This document shows, piece by piece, positions 1 to 11,900 of a DNA stretch of 64,000 nt. The DNA lies in the NCBI GenBank assembly GCA_918026815.1, contig CAKJVC010000061.1:434001-498000 (forward strand), written 5' to 3'. The position numbers and the translations under genes were made by a program. The number at the start of each line of letters is the position of its first letter. Within the stretch, counting starts at the first letter, position 1. The notes under the pieces are model-generated. The model searched no databases, had not been told where the DNA came from, and saw only the letters and a program-made list of their open reading frames with translations. Source of the DNA: Chalara sp. BL73. Taxonomy: Eukaryota > Ascomycota > Leotiomycetes > Helotiales.

Positions 1-413
1 GAATACAAATACTCGTGAGAGAGTTTGATGAGGAAGGGGCTTTGAACAGCCAAGCATGTAGTTTCACAAAGCATGCGCAGCCATTTTACGACTACATGTA
101 ATCATTACATCGGTTAAAAAATGCGTTTCAAGATGTAACGCGATACTGACCTCCTCCTACCAATTCATACGCCGTCGTCAATATATATCAGGGCTCTGGG
201 CATGGCGGGCGAAATATTCAGAGCTCCTGCCATAAGCTACAGCGAAAAGTGAAAAAGCTACAATCCGACGAGACTAATAGAATCAATATAATCCTAAATA
301 TATGCCTTTTTTTTATGACTTCCATTACGGCAGACTCGTAGAACCTGGAGGAGTCCAGCGGATAGTCTCTAGCCGAGTCCTCGGTTTTGGGGAGTTCTTA
401 TAGAAACTTGAAA
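1..413. other. Intergenic, 3' side of the alpha/beta hydrolase gene
   Basis: No open frame of interest and no RNA gene is visible. The stretch lies just downstream of the minus-strand hydrolase stop codon, so part of it is probably that gene's 3' UTR. Confidence 0.6.
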
Positions 414-1718
414 TCATGCCTCAATCCATTCCCTTACAACTTCCGCAATCTCATCACTGTTATTCTCCAAGAAAAACATATGGCCATTTCCCTTAATACC
501 CAGCTCATTCAGCAGAACCAGACTCGCATTCACACCAGCCTGCTGTAAAAACGTCACAGTGCACCAGTCATAAGCGGGATGCCAGCTCGCCTCAGCAGTG
601 ATGATTACGACTTTTAGATTCTTCAACTTCGCTAGTTGTCTCGGTGGTGGATTATCAGCCTGTACCACGCATTCCTCATCACTGCCTGGCTGTGTTGGCA
701 AAACTTTCTTCACAATATCAACATCCGGGTTTGTGACTGGAGGTAAATATGTGAGAGGAACATCAGACTTCACATCTTTCATTAGCAGAGATAGGTCCTC
801 AGACGAAAGAATACCCACCACTCCCCACTTCCTTGCCGGAACATGACCACTGCTCTTTGGCTCCCTAAATGGCGGTCCAGCAGGCTCAAGAGCCACGATA
901 CTCTCAATCAGGTCTGGCCTTGAATCGGCCAGCAGCCATGGAAGCACCCCGCCTCGAGAATGGCCGATCAATATTACCTTCTTTCCGATCCTATCAAGAA
1001 GCTTGATACCAGCCCCTCGATCGATAGTCTGCTGGAGTGTGACGTTCATGAGCGATGGCGCGGTACTCGCGTAATATGCCTCGAATACGGGATCTCCTCG
1101 GGATCCGTTCCCCGGCCATTGCGTGTGAAGTTCTGCGCCAGGGTAATTGTTGTGTTTTTCGGGAGCAGTAAACCTTTGCTCAATAACCTCTGCTGTGATC
1201 ATAGATGGAGCACTTATGGAGCTTGGCGATTGTGGCTGCGAGTATGGACTCTATGCAAATGGCTTTAGTAACAGCCTGCTAATCCTGGGCGATTCATATG
1301 CTGAATCTTCTCTGGATGAGTGAGAACACGTACCCTCCCTCGTACAGGGATGTCCAGAAGGTACACCTTGTAGCCATGTCCAAGAAAATATGAGGCCCAA
1401 CCCGGACCACCATCGGGTTTGTTGAGCCAATTCTATTTAATCATAAACTACTGTTTCTGTCTAGATGAACACTCGGTTCTTACATACAGTTCCTGTCTGG
1501 CCGACGCCATGAACGAAGACGAGCGGGAATAGCTTTGCGCTTCCTCCAACTGGGGTGAGCTCTTCGACATACATATGGTTTGTAAGAACATGATTCCCAG
1601 TTGTATCGGTTACATACTCTCCGCCAATGTAGAAATATTTTCGTGTGTGAGCTGTCTCTTCTTTTGCTACGATTGTAGCAAAATGGAAACAAAGCAGGAT
1701 AACAAGATACGAAAACAT
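414..1718 (-). CDS. Secreted alpha/beta-hydrolase fold protein
   Basis: Three exons read on the minus strand: 1718-1488, 1432-1334 and 1250-414, giving about 388 residues. An in-frame GTG lies upstream at 1724, but the first ATG is at 1718. The N-terminus is hydrophobic ([18 protein letters not shown]) and looks like a signal peptide. Next come an HGVGQTG oxyanion-hole-like segment, a [16 protein letters not shown] segment, the nucleophile elbow GHSRGG (Ser about 208) and a late GNGHMFF segment that supplies the catalytic His. Introns are GT-AG (GTATGT, GTACGT donors) and keep the frame. The arrangement matches fungal secreted AB-hydrolase-1 esterase/lipase-like proteins. The substrate cannot be read from sequence. 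It is divergent from the extracellular dioxygenase gene. Confidence 0.85.
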
Positions 1719-2733
1719 GGTCACTCAAGCTTTGGTTTAGGTGAAATGTCAAATTGAGCATTCTTATTGAGGATAAGTAATTTATGTGTGTTCTTCTGTG
1801 GACGCCTGACTTCGAATATCAGCCTATATCCTGCTGGCGGGGTTTGGCTCGGCTCTGTGGTGCCAAACATAATTTTCATCTAAACCTATATGAAGCTCAT
1901 TCGGTTCAAGAGAGCTTTGCAAGGCTTTTTAGAAGTTTCCATATTGTACTTGCCGTTGTGAGCCATGCTAAAGGCACCATTTTTCGTAGGGATAATTATT
2001 CTTGCCTCGCTTAATAAGGGGCCGATTCGCTGGCCAGTGTTCAACCTCGCTAGGCGGCGATAGAGCGCTTGAACAGTTCATAAATGTTCAGAATAAACGA
2101 GAGGCTTTGAATAATCTATGACTCGAGGCTATTGTGGGTTTACATGCCAGAACACGCGTATGAACAAAGCTACCATCATACAAGTTTCCAACCAATATAC
2201 CTGATTTTTTCGAAGTATACATCTCAGGCCGGGGGCAATTCACTTACTTATGCCCCCTGTTGATTTTTTTTTTCTCCAATCGAAAATCCGACAATAAAGA
2301 TTTGGCATGTGTAATAAAACTCGAAACTGCGCAATTGAGATGTGACGCGCTTGTCTGCAGGGGGTTGCACACCAGCGTCGTTAGCCACCCACAAAAAAAA
2401 GGGGCCCGCTCTGCTTCAATGTGACCATAGCGCTGGGACTCATGAATAGCACATCCACACCTCTAGCCACTGCAATATCAATGCTAATATTGGGCAATGT
2501 ATTATGGGGCCACGTTGGGTGGCTTGGTTAAAAAAAGCAGCAAGCGTTTCAAATTGCCCTCGTCGGATTGGCTACTGTTCATGTCTAGACATCCATTGAT
2601 CGTCGTTCCAGACGCTACGGTTGACGAATGCTCTGATGTCGACGCGTAAGGAAACCCTCTCAGCCATGAACTTGGCGATGAATGATTATTATCATACTTG
2701 GATGTTGTCACGACGATGAACAGTATGGAGGAA
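1719..2733. other. Divergent intergenic region between hydrolase and dioxygenase
   Basis: About 1 kb between two divergent secreted-enzyme genes. It must hold both promoters. Only short unsupported open frames are present. A short A-run and a T-run lie near 2260-2400. Confidence 0.5.
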
Positions 2734-2739
2734 TATAAA
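2734..2739 (+). promoter_or_regulatory. TATA box of the dioxygenase gene
   Basis: TATAAA lies 114 bases upstream of the dioxygenase ATG and is followed by a CT-rich leader, which is typical of strongly regulated fungal genes. Assigned from position and sequence only. Confidence 0.55.
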
Positions 2740-2852
2740 AGAGGACGCCGCTGGCAAGTTTTTGGTCTCACCACCATCCTCGGTCTTTTTCTATCTCACT
2801 ACTACTCTCGTTCTTTCCAGTCTTTCAAAAGGATACCATTCACTCGTTCAAA

Positions 2853-4095
2853 ATGGTTGCTATCTCTAAAATCACAGGCGCTGTCGCCGTCCTCGCCGGC
2901 TATGTCACTGCTCACCCTGGCGAGTCTCATAGCGAACATCACATGAAGCGTGAGATCATTGCCCGTGATAATGCTGCCCAACTAGGTGCTCGATCTCTGA
3001 GCTCTTGCTCTAGCTCGGCAGCATCCAACGCTCTCAAGGCTCGCTCTATCAAGCGCCGCGCCGAGCAAGTCAAGTCCCTGCGTCAAAAGCGTGGGATTCA
3101 AGCTGGTCAGTATATCTCATCGCGGTGCGCTGGAGACTTATGATAGCTAACTCGGAAGTAAAGCCCCTAGAAAGAACAAGCGTACTCTGGAGGACTTGCA
3201 GGCATGGGAGGCAATCAATCACAACAGAACTGGTTCAGTCTCATACGACATGTTCACTCCCCTTGAGGAGGTCTTCAGTGCCAACACCAGCTGTATCTTG
3301 GCTCCTTACATTACCGATGGTCCATACTATGTCGTTGGCGAGAACATGCGTTCCAACGTTAAGGAGACTGAGTTCTGTGATGGCATTGATATGTTCCTTG
3401 AGGTGCAGTACATCGATGTAAACACTTGCGAACCGATTCCATCTGTCGCTATCGACATTTGGAACTGTAACGCCACTGGCGTGTACTCTGGCGTCGAGTC
3501 TGGCCAAGGTGGTCTGAACAGCACGTTCTTGCGCGGTATTCAGTTGACAGACTCTGAAGGTGTCGCAACCTTCGAGACTATCTTCCCAGGTCACTATGAC
3601 GGACGTGCGATCCACACCCATCTTCTTGCCCATACCAATGCCAGCGTGCAACCCAATGGCACCATCTCCGTATGGGATGCCCCAGTTGCTCACATCGGCC
3701 AACTCTTCTATCCCGATGACTTACGTGCCGAGGTCGAAGCTACATACCCATATAACACCAATACCCAAGCCCTGACAACCAACGACGAGGACATGTGGTC
3801 CATTCTACAAGCTGATGCATCATTCGATCCCATCCCACAATTCGTGTATCTCGGTGACAGCATCGAGGATGGACTCTTCGCATGGATCCAGATTGGTATC
3901 AACTCTTCTGCCGATTATACCGACGACTCATACTATTCAATTGCCGCCTACTTGGCTGAGGATGGTGGACACGCCAACGCTAACTCCTTCACTGGTGGTG
4001 GTGGTGGTGCTGCTCCAAGTGGTGGTAACGGAACTGCACCGACGGGAGCTATTCCAACTGGTAGTGGAGCTGGATCAGCACCAACTTCGGTTTAA
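2853..4095 (+). CDS. Extracellular intradiol ring-cleavage dioxygenase
   Basis: Two exons, 2853-3105 and 3164-4095, encode about 394 residues. The intron starts GTCAGT and carries a CTAAC branch site. Residues 1-20 form a signal peptide ending near TAHP. A basic propeptide-like stretch follows. The core carries the Fe(III)-ligand pattern of intradiol dioxygenases: DGPYYV (Tyr about 139/140), then GHYDGRAIHTH with Tyr 229, His 235 and His 237. The tail is rich in Gly, Ser and Thr and is probably a flexible, glycosylated linker. Enzymes of this family open catechol-type rings between the two hydroxyls. Secreted fungal forms are thought to act on plant- or lignin-derived aromatics. The exact substrate is inference. 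Confidence 0.9.
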
Positions 4096-5733
4096 TGGTT
4101 GTGATGGTTTTTTTTATGTAGATTAGCTGCTCCTTGTAAATATCCGTATCTAGAAATGTTTGGTGTCAGGCGTCTTCTACAATTTATCACCCTACCCGTA
4201 CACCAATTGGCGCCCTACTTCTCTCCTTTCTTTTAACATCTGTAGACCTAAGAGCCTTTGATCATTGAGCTCGATGAGCAAAGCAAAATATAACATGAAC
4301 TCACTAGTGGTCATTGGATCTTCAATTTAGACCTGATCCCTTGCTCTTTGCCGTCCCTTAGTAGCCAGTCAGAAATATGCATATACAATAGTAATAAGAG
4401 AGACTAGGAGGGTTTTGTGAAGCTTGGGCTAGCGTCATATTATATAAAAAATACGTAACTTCAAGGTTAATATGAAAATACAGCTCTATAATCTGCATTT
4501 TGTGACAAGTGGATGTGGGGTAAGGTGAGTTTAATATTGAAGGTGCTTTGATTATCAGGCGCTAGCTGTGAACGGAAGGTGATTAAGCATTCCCCCACCC
4601 CCACTATGTCTCCACTCTGCACAACATCTTTTGCTTCACCACTTTTGCACAAATCTGTCTTCAAAAGTACGACGGAGGACGGCGCATGCGGCGCTCTCTA
4701 GATACGGGAGGAGGGTATGTGGCTGTTAGTTGAAAGGCTGTTAAAGAGTTTGATTCAGTCTCTATATGATGCGTGCAGTGCTCTTTAGGCCTTCAGTGCT
4801 GCTGATCTAATAATTAGAAGCGAAAGATTATTTCAAATCATGCGATGATCCCTGGTGTTCCTCGAGCTTGCTTCAACAGACTGAGCCCCGGACATGCATG
4901 TGAAGAAAACAACGTACGTAAAATGTATGAGCTTCTGATGTACGAAACGCTGCTGAATAATATAAATGACGTAGTCGCGGGGAGGCCGTAGGGGCTGGAT
5001 GATTCCTTTGTAGAATGACATAGAGCGAACCTTTCCCATGAGGAAACTTATACTTGTCTCACTCAGGACTTATGATAATGCAAATCAGGAAGATTCAAAT
5101 TAGAAGGGGATTCAAGGAGTACTCAGAGGAGGGCTCGAATCTGCAAGATAGGAGACATCCTGTAAATCTCATTGTCCTCAAAGACACAAAGTATGCGCTC
5201 CTCCTATGACCAGTCCCTCGGCAAGAAAATGGATAGAGCAGAGCAGCCCTTTATATGAAGAAGTGGCGAACATGGGATTTTCGGTGTCTGCTTTCTGCCA
5301 TGCGGTAACATGTAAGGGTGAATCTGCTGTAACGGAGCTATGATAATTACAGATTTGTAAGCGCGGAAATTTTGCCTAAGTCTGTTGAAAGAAGAAATTC
5401 ATGGCCAAGCAAGCCAAGAATAGGACCCTCAAGAATATCCCCCATCTTTCCACCTTTAACACCATATGCAATGCTTATTTCGTGCTCTGACTCATATCAC
5501 AAGATTCACAACAAGTCCCAAGGTCTAATATCGTATTTCTTTTTGCTCTGCAACACGAGGTCTCGGGAATTTTCAGCTTATCACGTGATGGCAAAACCCC
5601 CCACATGGCATGTCGACATTGATAGCCACGATAAAGAATCTTGTACGACCAGCTCCGTCGCACCGCACACCCCTCCAAACTCACACAGATGATCATGAGA
5701 AGAATCCCTTGACGCACTCCCGACGCGAGGACG
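4096..5733. other. Intergenic, no gene seen
   Basis: About 1.6 kb between the dioxygenase stop and the transcription-factor start. Short open frames lack codon bias, domains or splice partners. It should contain the dioxygenase 3' UTR and the transcription-factor promoter. Confidence 0.5.
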
Positions 5734-8700
5734 ATGGATGCACCTTTCGCCGCGTCGAGCGAGCCTTTTGCCTCTCCTCCCACCGATCCGACGCCGACAC
5801 CGAGAGCAAAGGAGTTCGCCTGTGGCTTCCCAGGATGCACGAAATCTTTTACGAGGGCAGAACACCTGCATCGCCACGCGCTCAACCACAACGAGGGTAA
5901 TGGGACTGCCTGTCACAGATGCAGCGCTGTCTTCAAGAGACGTGACTTGCTAGGTAAGCCTCCTCTTATATGGACCGTATTGATTGCGGGGCATAATTTG
6001 CGGGGATCTTGCTGTACATCAGCCGTTTCCGACTCAAGCTCACGTGTAGCCTGTAGAAAGACATATGGCTCGCCATAAGGAAAAGGATGACGAAGCTGGT
6101 GGAGAGGGCCTGGGGAAGTTATTGACCCGGAAGCGCCTATGGAGGGACTCCACAGGAGCCATCGTCTCGAAGAAACGACCTGAGCACGAGAAAGAGCGAA
6201 AGCAGCCCGCTATGTCACGAAATGACCCGTCTCTAGTATTCCCTAGGCAATCGGTTGGTTCTGCGCATACGAATTCTCGCTCTCCGCCCAACGAGCTGCC
6301 ATTATCACCACGGTCACTTGACCCGGCATCCAATGGATCAGAGCTTGCAGAGCCTCCCATACCCGATCTTGGTGTAGGTTCGGAGAAAGGACAAGGCTCC
6401 ACGGCTATGGATAGCCCCTGGCCCGTACCAGCGAGGAGTTTGCCCTTCCCAGATAATGCCTTGCCTTCTTTTGACTTTCTTTGCAATGGTTCTTGGCCTA
6501 CTCAACCGTCCCGAGCAAATATTAGTCCGGATCTTCCTTTTTATGATGCATTCGCGCCAGATAGTGGTGAGCTCAGCCCTATGTGTGGTTTGGTTTTCTT
6601 GGGTCTAACTATAACGTAGTCAATCCGTCAGATGCACGTAACTCCGATGTGAGCTATTATTCATGGCTGTTTGGAAATGATCCTTGGGAGCCTTGGCCGC
6701 CAACAGCTTCTGATATCAATGGTTACCATAATCGCCCCCCACTCTATTCGTCAAATACGACACTTCGTCACAGCCCTCAAGGTCTAACTTCTTCTCCTAT
6801 GGGATTCAACAAATATCCTGATACTCGTCTTCCTCCGATTAGCCAGGAAGTCCTTGGGTCAGGTGTCAGGAATGGAAGTCCACAAACAACCTTGAGTAAT
6901 GGCGTCCCCGCCTTTGCCGAGTTCCTAGCGATGTCGCAAAACCCTGAGCTCAATTCAAATCGTTATCCTAAAGAAGCCTCTTCTGGAAGCCCGTTAGGAG
7001 CACCTATTCCTGTTCGTGGACTCGGTATTGGCCCTAGGGGTGATCAATTCATCCTTACTCCTCCGGAGTCTCGGACGGGTCCAGATCTCTATCGCAATAG
7101 CCAACCACTGAAGCGACCTCGTAGGCTTCCTGTTATCGGCGAGATTTCGAGGGAGGGTGTACTGCGCTTTGTCGACAATGCACATCCGAAATCACAAGAT
7201 GGAGCCGAGATAACCAGGAACGATCCATCCTTGTCTACCGCAACCTTGCAGCACTTTTCCGACCTCTTCTTCCGCCGCTTCAACACTTCTTACCCTCTCT
7301 TCCATCAGCCTACATTTGATCCGGCACATGTAGACCCATTGCTCCTAGTTGCTATCCTCCAACTTGGTGCTACATACAGTACTAAGGATGATCACATTTT
7401 TGCTATCGCTCTCCATAATACAATGAGAGCCCAAATTTTTGGACATCCTTCTTTCACCAGTCGGCCACCAACATGGATGTTACAGACTATTATGTTAGTC
7501 GAGTGCTTTGGCAAACTTCGTGCAGGACAATTACAATATGATATGTCTCATGTCTTCCATGAAGTCCTTATCAAGTAAGTTCCCTAATCTTGTTGAAATC
7601 CATCAATCCTATTTTGTCCTGCAGCAAATTTAATTCTATTCCATGATTAGGGTTAAATAGACACTGACATTACTATAGTTTAGTTCGAAAGAGTGATTGC
7701 CAATTCGCCCGCTGCGAGCAGCTCGTTGAGACTCATGACTTAGACTTCAGATGGAGGCGAGAGGTTGACGCAGAGCAACGGAGAAGGTAAATTTTTCCTA
7801 AGCCCAAACATGATCGTTCCTCACGCTAAAAACACTCGGGTAGGCTAGCGTTATTTTGCTTCATGTGGGATACGCAGAATGCAGTCCTGCTGTCTCAAGG
7901 CATCTGCATGAGTACAAAAGAACTGAATTTAACACTCCCATGGGATCCGCTGCTTTGGGAAGCTGATACGGCGGAATATTGGCAGTCTATCAGGTCTACA
8001 CAACGGCCGCTGCTATCATTCCACCCAACCTTGAAAGCATACGTCAATCCCGACCTAAGCCAAAGACCACAGCTTCTTAATGGACTCTCTCGAATTCTCA
8101 TTTTACATGGTCTCATATCCGTGGCCTGTGACCTTAGCAGAAAAAACCAAACATTACCAGGTGGGTACCCACGTAATCGATTGAAGTCCTAGTCTAATAA
8201 TATCTAGGACCTTCCATCACAAATTGGCAGTCCCGCATCTCAAACGCCTACGAGGCCTGGAGAGCCGATTTCGAAACCTTCACGAAGGACACCCTCACCT
8301 CTCTCACCGACCATCAACACGCCAAAGATGACTTCCAGAAATTTAGCACCGCAAATCTTGCTCTCTACCATGCAGCTCACATTATCCTGCATGTCTCCCT
8401 TACCGACCTTCAGATCTACGCAGGTGCAACGCACATCCTCGGACGTGCCATTTTGCCCGCACACCGGGCGCACTCAAAGCGCACTGTCGAGAAATGGGCA
8501 GGATCGAATTCTCTTCCTGCTGCAAATGCCGTTTCGCACGCTGCACTCATTCTCCGAGATGGGGTACGCAAGTTACACAATTGGGATGCAGGAGACGTGT
8601 TCCACTACAACTGGCTTCTCTACATCGCTGCCCTCACATGCTGGGCCTTCCAGACTGCGGGGCACGAAGGCGGGAAACCGAGAGAGAGCACGGAGAACGG

Positions 8701-8905
8701 GAATGATGAGGATGATTGGGATGCAAGAGCGGAGATGAATGCTTTGATAAGCGCTATCACGCGGGCGAGAGAGGAAGAGCTTTGGCACGTGGCGAGGAAG
8801 TACAGGACCGCAGATTTACCAAGGGTAATTGCGAAGCATTTGAGCGGTGTAAGATGGGCGGTGGTGCAGGAGGGCGTTGTGGTGTTAAGGGGTTTGAGCA
8901 CTTGA
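5734..8905 (+). CDS. C2H2 zinc-finger transcription factor with fungal_trans domain
   Basis: Six exons (5734-5953, 6057-6566, 6620-7574, 7679-7786, 7844-8160, 8208-8905) give about 935 residues. Two tandem C2H2 fingers lie at the N-terminus: Cys30/Cys35/His48/His52 and Cys60/Cys63/His76/His80. The second finger is split by intron 1 and is completed only after splicing. A low-complexity Pro/Ser-rich linker follows. The C-terminal half (from about residue 480) is the helical fungal-specific transcription factor middle domain, with the typical run from LFFRRFNTSYPLFHQPTF through MLQTIMLVECFGKLR. It is a nuclear regulator of unknown target genes. No close named homologue is claimed. All internal junctions are in frame and GT-AG. 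Confidence 0.88.
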
Positions 8906-11900
8906 GTCCTTACTTCATCCTAAAAGGAATGTTTGATATAGGGTAGCAAAATTATAGATGTCAATATGAGCAATGAAACAGCTTTCATACACATTTATTA
9001 ATGATTATGGCCTGAAATGAACCAAGACTTTAGAAGTCCGCGATTCCAGAAGCACCCATAGGGCTCTTTCCCTTTCTAGACTCACCTTGTATTAACGCCT
9101 TCAGACACCCATCACCAATTCACGCCTTGCATCCTGCCCTTCACTTGTTCTTGTACAGTGGGAGACTCAGCATCGACACCATATTTAAAGAGGTATTCCA
9201 AAACCAACTATCTACTCATTAAACTATCCACAGGCTCGGGTGCCATCCATCATATTCACACATCCGGAGAGAAGGAACACCAGGCATTCGTCCATGCGAG
9301 CAGCGCCGTCATAGATACCTTCAATATCCGGGTGCGACCCAGCCGCAGTTGGTCTGGGCAGAAGCGCTTCGGTTAGGTAAAGCAGATCAGATGTCCGCAA
9401 TGTCAGATCTCACACCCAAAGCGAAGACGCAGAACGAAACAACATGTAGAAAAAAGAACCGTTACGCTGCTCCTATCGAGGGCGTGGGCGTTCAGATGAA
9501 GCGTCTTTTTCGTCTGCCGATTCCAGTTTTGAGATCCTGACATGCCGTTAAGAAAGCGAGAAAGGAGTTCGCGGTGTGCGTATTGAAATGAAACGCAGAA
9601 AGGAACGTTGGCAAACACCTCGATTGGAGGGCAGGCGAATTCTTCAGTGTATTGATTTGGATTTTGCCTAATTTAGAGGTTTTGGGTTGGTGTGTGGTAT
9701 GTGGTGTTTAGGTGTGAAAACCAAACCGCAAAAAGGATTTGCGTCGCGGATGTAGATGTTGTGCCCAGACAAATAACTATCATGGCGTAGAAGGCATAGG
9801 AGATACCGCTGGTTCGTACAGGCGAACGGGCTCTCTAGTCCCTCTCCGCTCCTCGCTTTTATCTGGGTGAAGCTTTTCTGTAAGTAAATGTTCTCAGCCC
9901 TCGGATCTTTGGATCTAAGAGAAGGACCTGCGAATTCCGAAGGATGGAGAGAAGATCCCAACGAGCAATTTTTATTTATTTCCTTGACGGATCGCGTACC
10001 CAAGGGTAGAGAAGATCTCACGGGGGAAAGGAAAGAGAGAGGGGTGTTGGGTCCGTTCTATAACCATAGTCTTTTGCTATTTGCGTTTGTATCCTTCAGT
10101 CCGGAAGTATTAGAAAACAAGCTCCATCAAATCAAACATTTTCAGAATAAAGAACACAGCCCAAAATGCATTCGAGGATAATTTGCTTGAGCTATTCCCG
10201 TGTAAATCACCAGTATATCTTGTTTTCGGTCTAAAGTTATCTGCTATACACTGAAGCATGGTTAAGACGACTCGGGAAATTCTTGCGTAGAGGGTTTAGA
10301 GAGCAAAGACCTAAATGCCATGAAACGCGCATCTTTCTGGAAGAAGCAAAAGGTATAGATTCCATCTAATTCGCCCTTCACCCAGACGATCAGGGGATTT
10401 AGATCCTCGGCAGGCACGTGTAGAAACATACTCTCAGCCATGCGCTCTCTTAATACGGGATTCAAATTATGATTCAGGAACCAAACAGTGGGAAAAGCAT
10501 GTCATCATAGAAATGTCTAGCTGAGCACAAAAATTCCGAAGAGGTCAGGATTTATTGAACCCCCCCTTTCATGTTTCTCGATCCTCAGCTCACTTCCAGA
10601 ATAAAACGGGCTGACGCTTCCCCCAGAGTTGACATAAACATCGTCCTTAATATCTCAAGTATGCCGCTTCGAACCCAAGATCAGCATTTGACTCAGATTA
10701 AAGATTTATGATATGACCCACAATAGCGTCATAAACAACACTTGTGAAGAATCTACGGCTCTTCCTCAAATCGGCCTTTCGAATAGGACAATAAGCAGCC
10801 TTCCCCTTTTCCTAGTCATCAAGCCTTGAGTTTGCGGTTCTATAACGTATCTGATTTTGTATAAACATGAAACCCTAGGCTTGAAAACACATTTAATGGT
10901 TCCATCACAATACCCTTGGAATTTGGCTATAACGCTACATTGACTACCTACCGCACCCGACCAACCATTTAGTTTCTTCCAGCGACAACTGTAAAGTACT
11001 TCTATCGCTATTCTTGGGCTCAAAGGCTATATTGCGGGAAAATCCGAGAGCCGTCAATTGGCAAGATGTCATATATTAACAATATTTGCAGTGGGCCTTC
11101 TTGCCTTGAATTTTGGAAAGGTCAAAAAGTAAACCATTGTGTCCTGGCCGGTGAGTCTGAACTACAGCTCTTTCACGCATTATCTGCTATGAAAGATCCT
11201 GCCATTAAGATCGGTATTGTCAGTACTGCTCTACGGCAGATGAACCAGCTCGGCCTGCGCTGGCCAGCAAATATTACCAAATCGAGGGTAATTACTGAAA
11301 GTATCATAATCTAACGTTCTATTTTAGGTACAATAATCTTCATTCGTAATCCTAAAATAACTTCGATACCATTCCCACCAAGTAGGCAAACCTTACATTG
11401 TAAACAAGCAGCGATGTACAAGCCATGTGGGAACCGCCCTCCCAACCTGCTTCTGAAAATATATTGAAACCCGGAGGCTGATCTGGGCTCCTTGGCTGAT
11501 CCAGGAATAGCAAAAGACGTTGGGAATGTGGCCTAGATTAGAACGTGGAATGTACTTCTGGTTGCGTACCAGCAAAAACAAACCACACACGGTGGTGAAG
11601 ACGAGGAATTGCAGGCAAAATGAGCAATCTTCTTCCAATGGTCCAGGCCTATGGCAAACATGAAGGACCTACAGTATCCTAAATTGATGCAGAATTCGTA
11701 CTTCCTCTAATCTGGCCGCACCCAGCAAACGTCTCGATAAAGTTCTACACCCCATCTGGGACGAACTTTTTGTCCAAATAACACTCCAGAAGATCAAATT
11801 GCATATTCTTGAACATATTGCTATCATGCGATGATGATGAAATGGCATAGAGAGGATTCTAGGCAAACAGCTTGACACATGGCTCGATGTGCGTTCGCGT

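Noticed and set aside
3241..3702. 153-codon minus-strand open frame
   Set aside because: Shadow of the dioxygenase coding sequence.
9668..10021. 117-codon minus-strand open frame in the gene-free stretch
   Set aside because: No domain and no splice partners; several frames overlap.
10665..10690. TTCGAACCC resembling a tRNA T-loop
   Set aside because: Flanking bases do not form a T-stem and no acceptor or anticodon arm can be folded.
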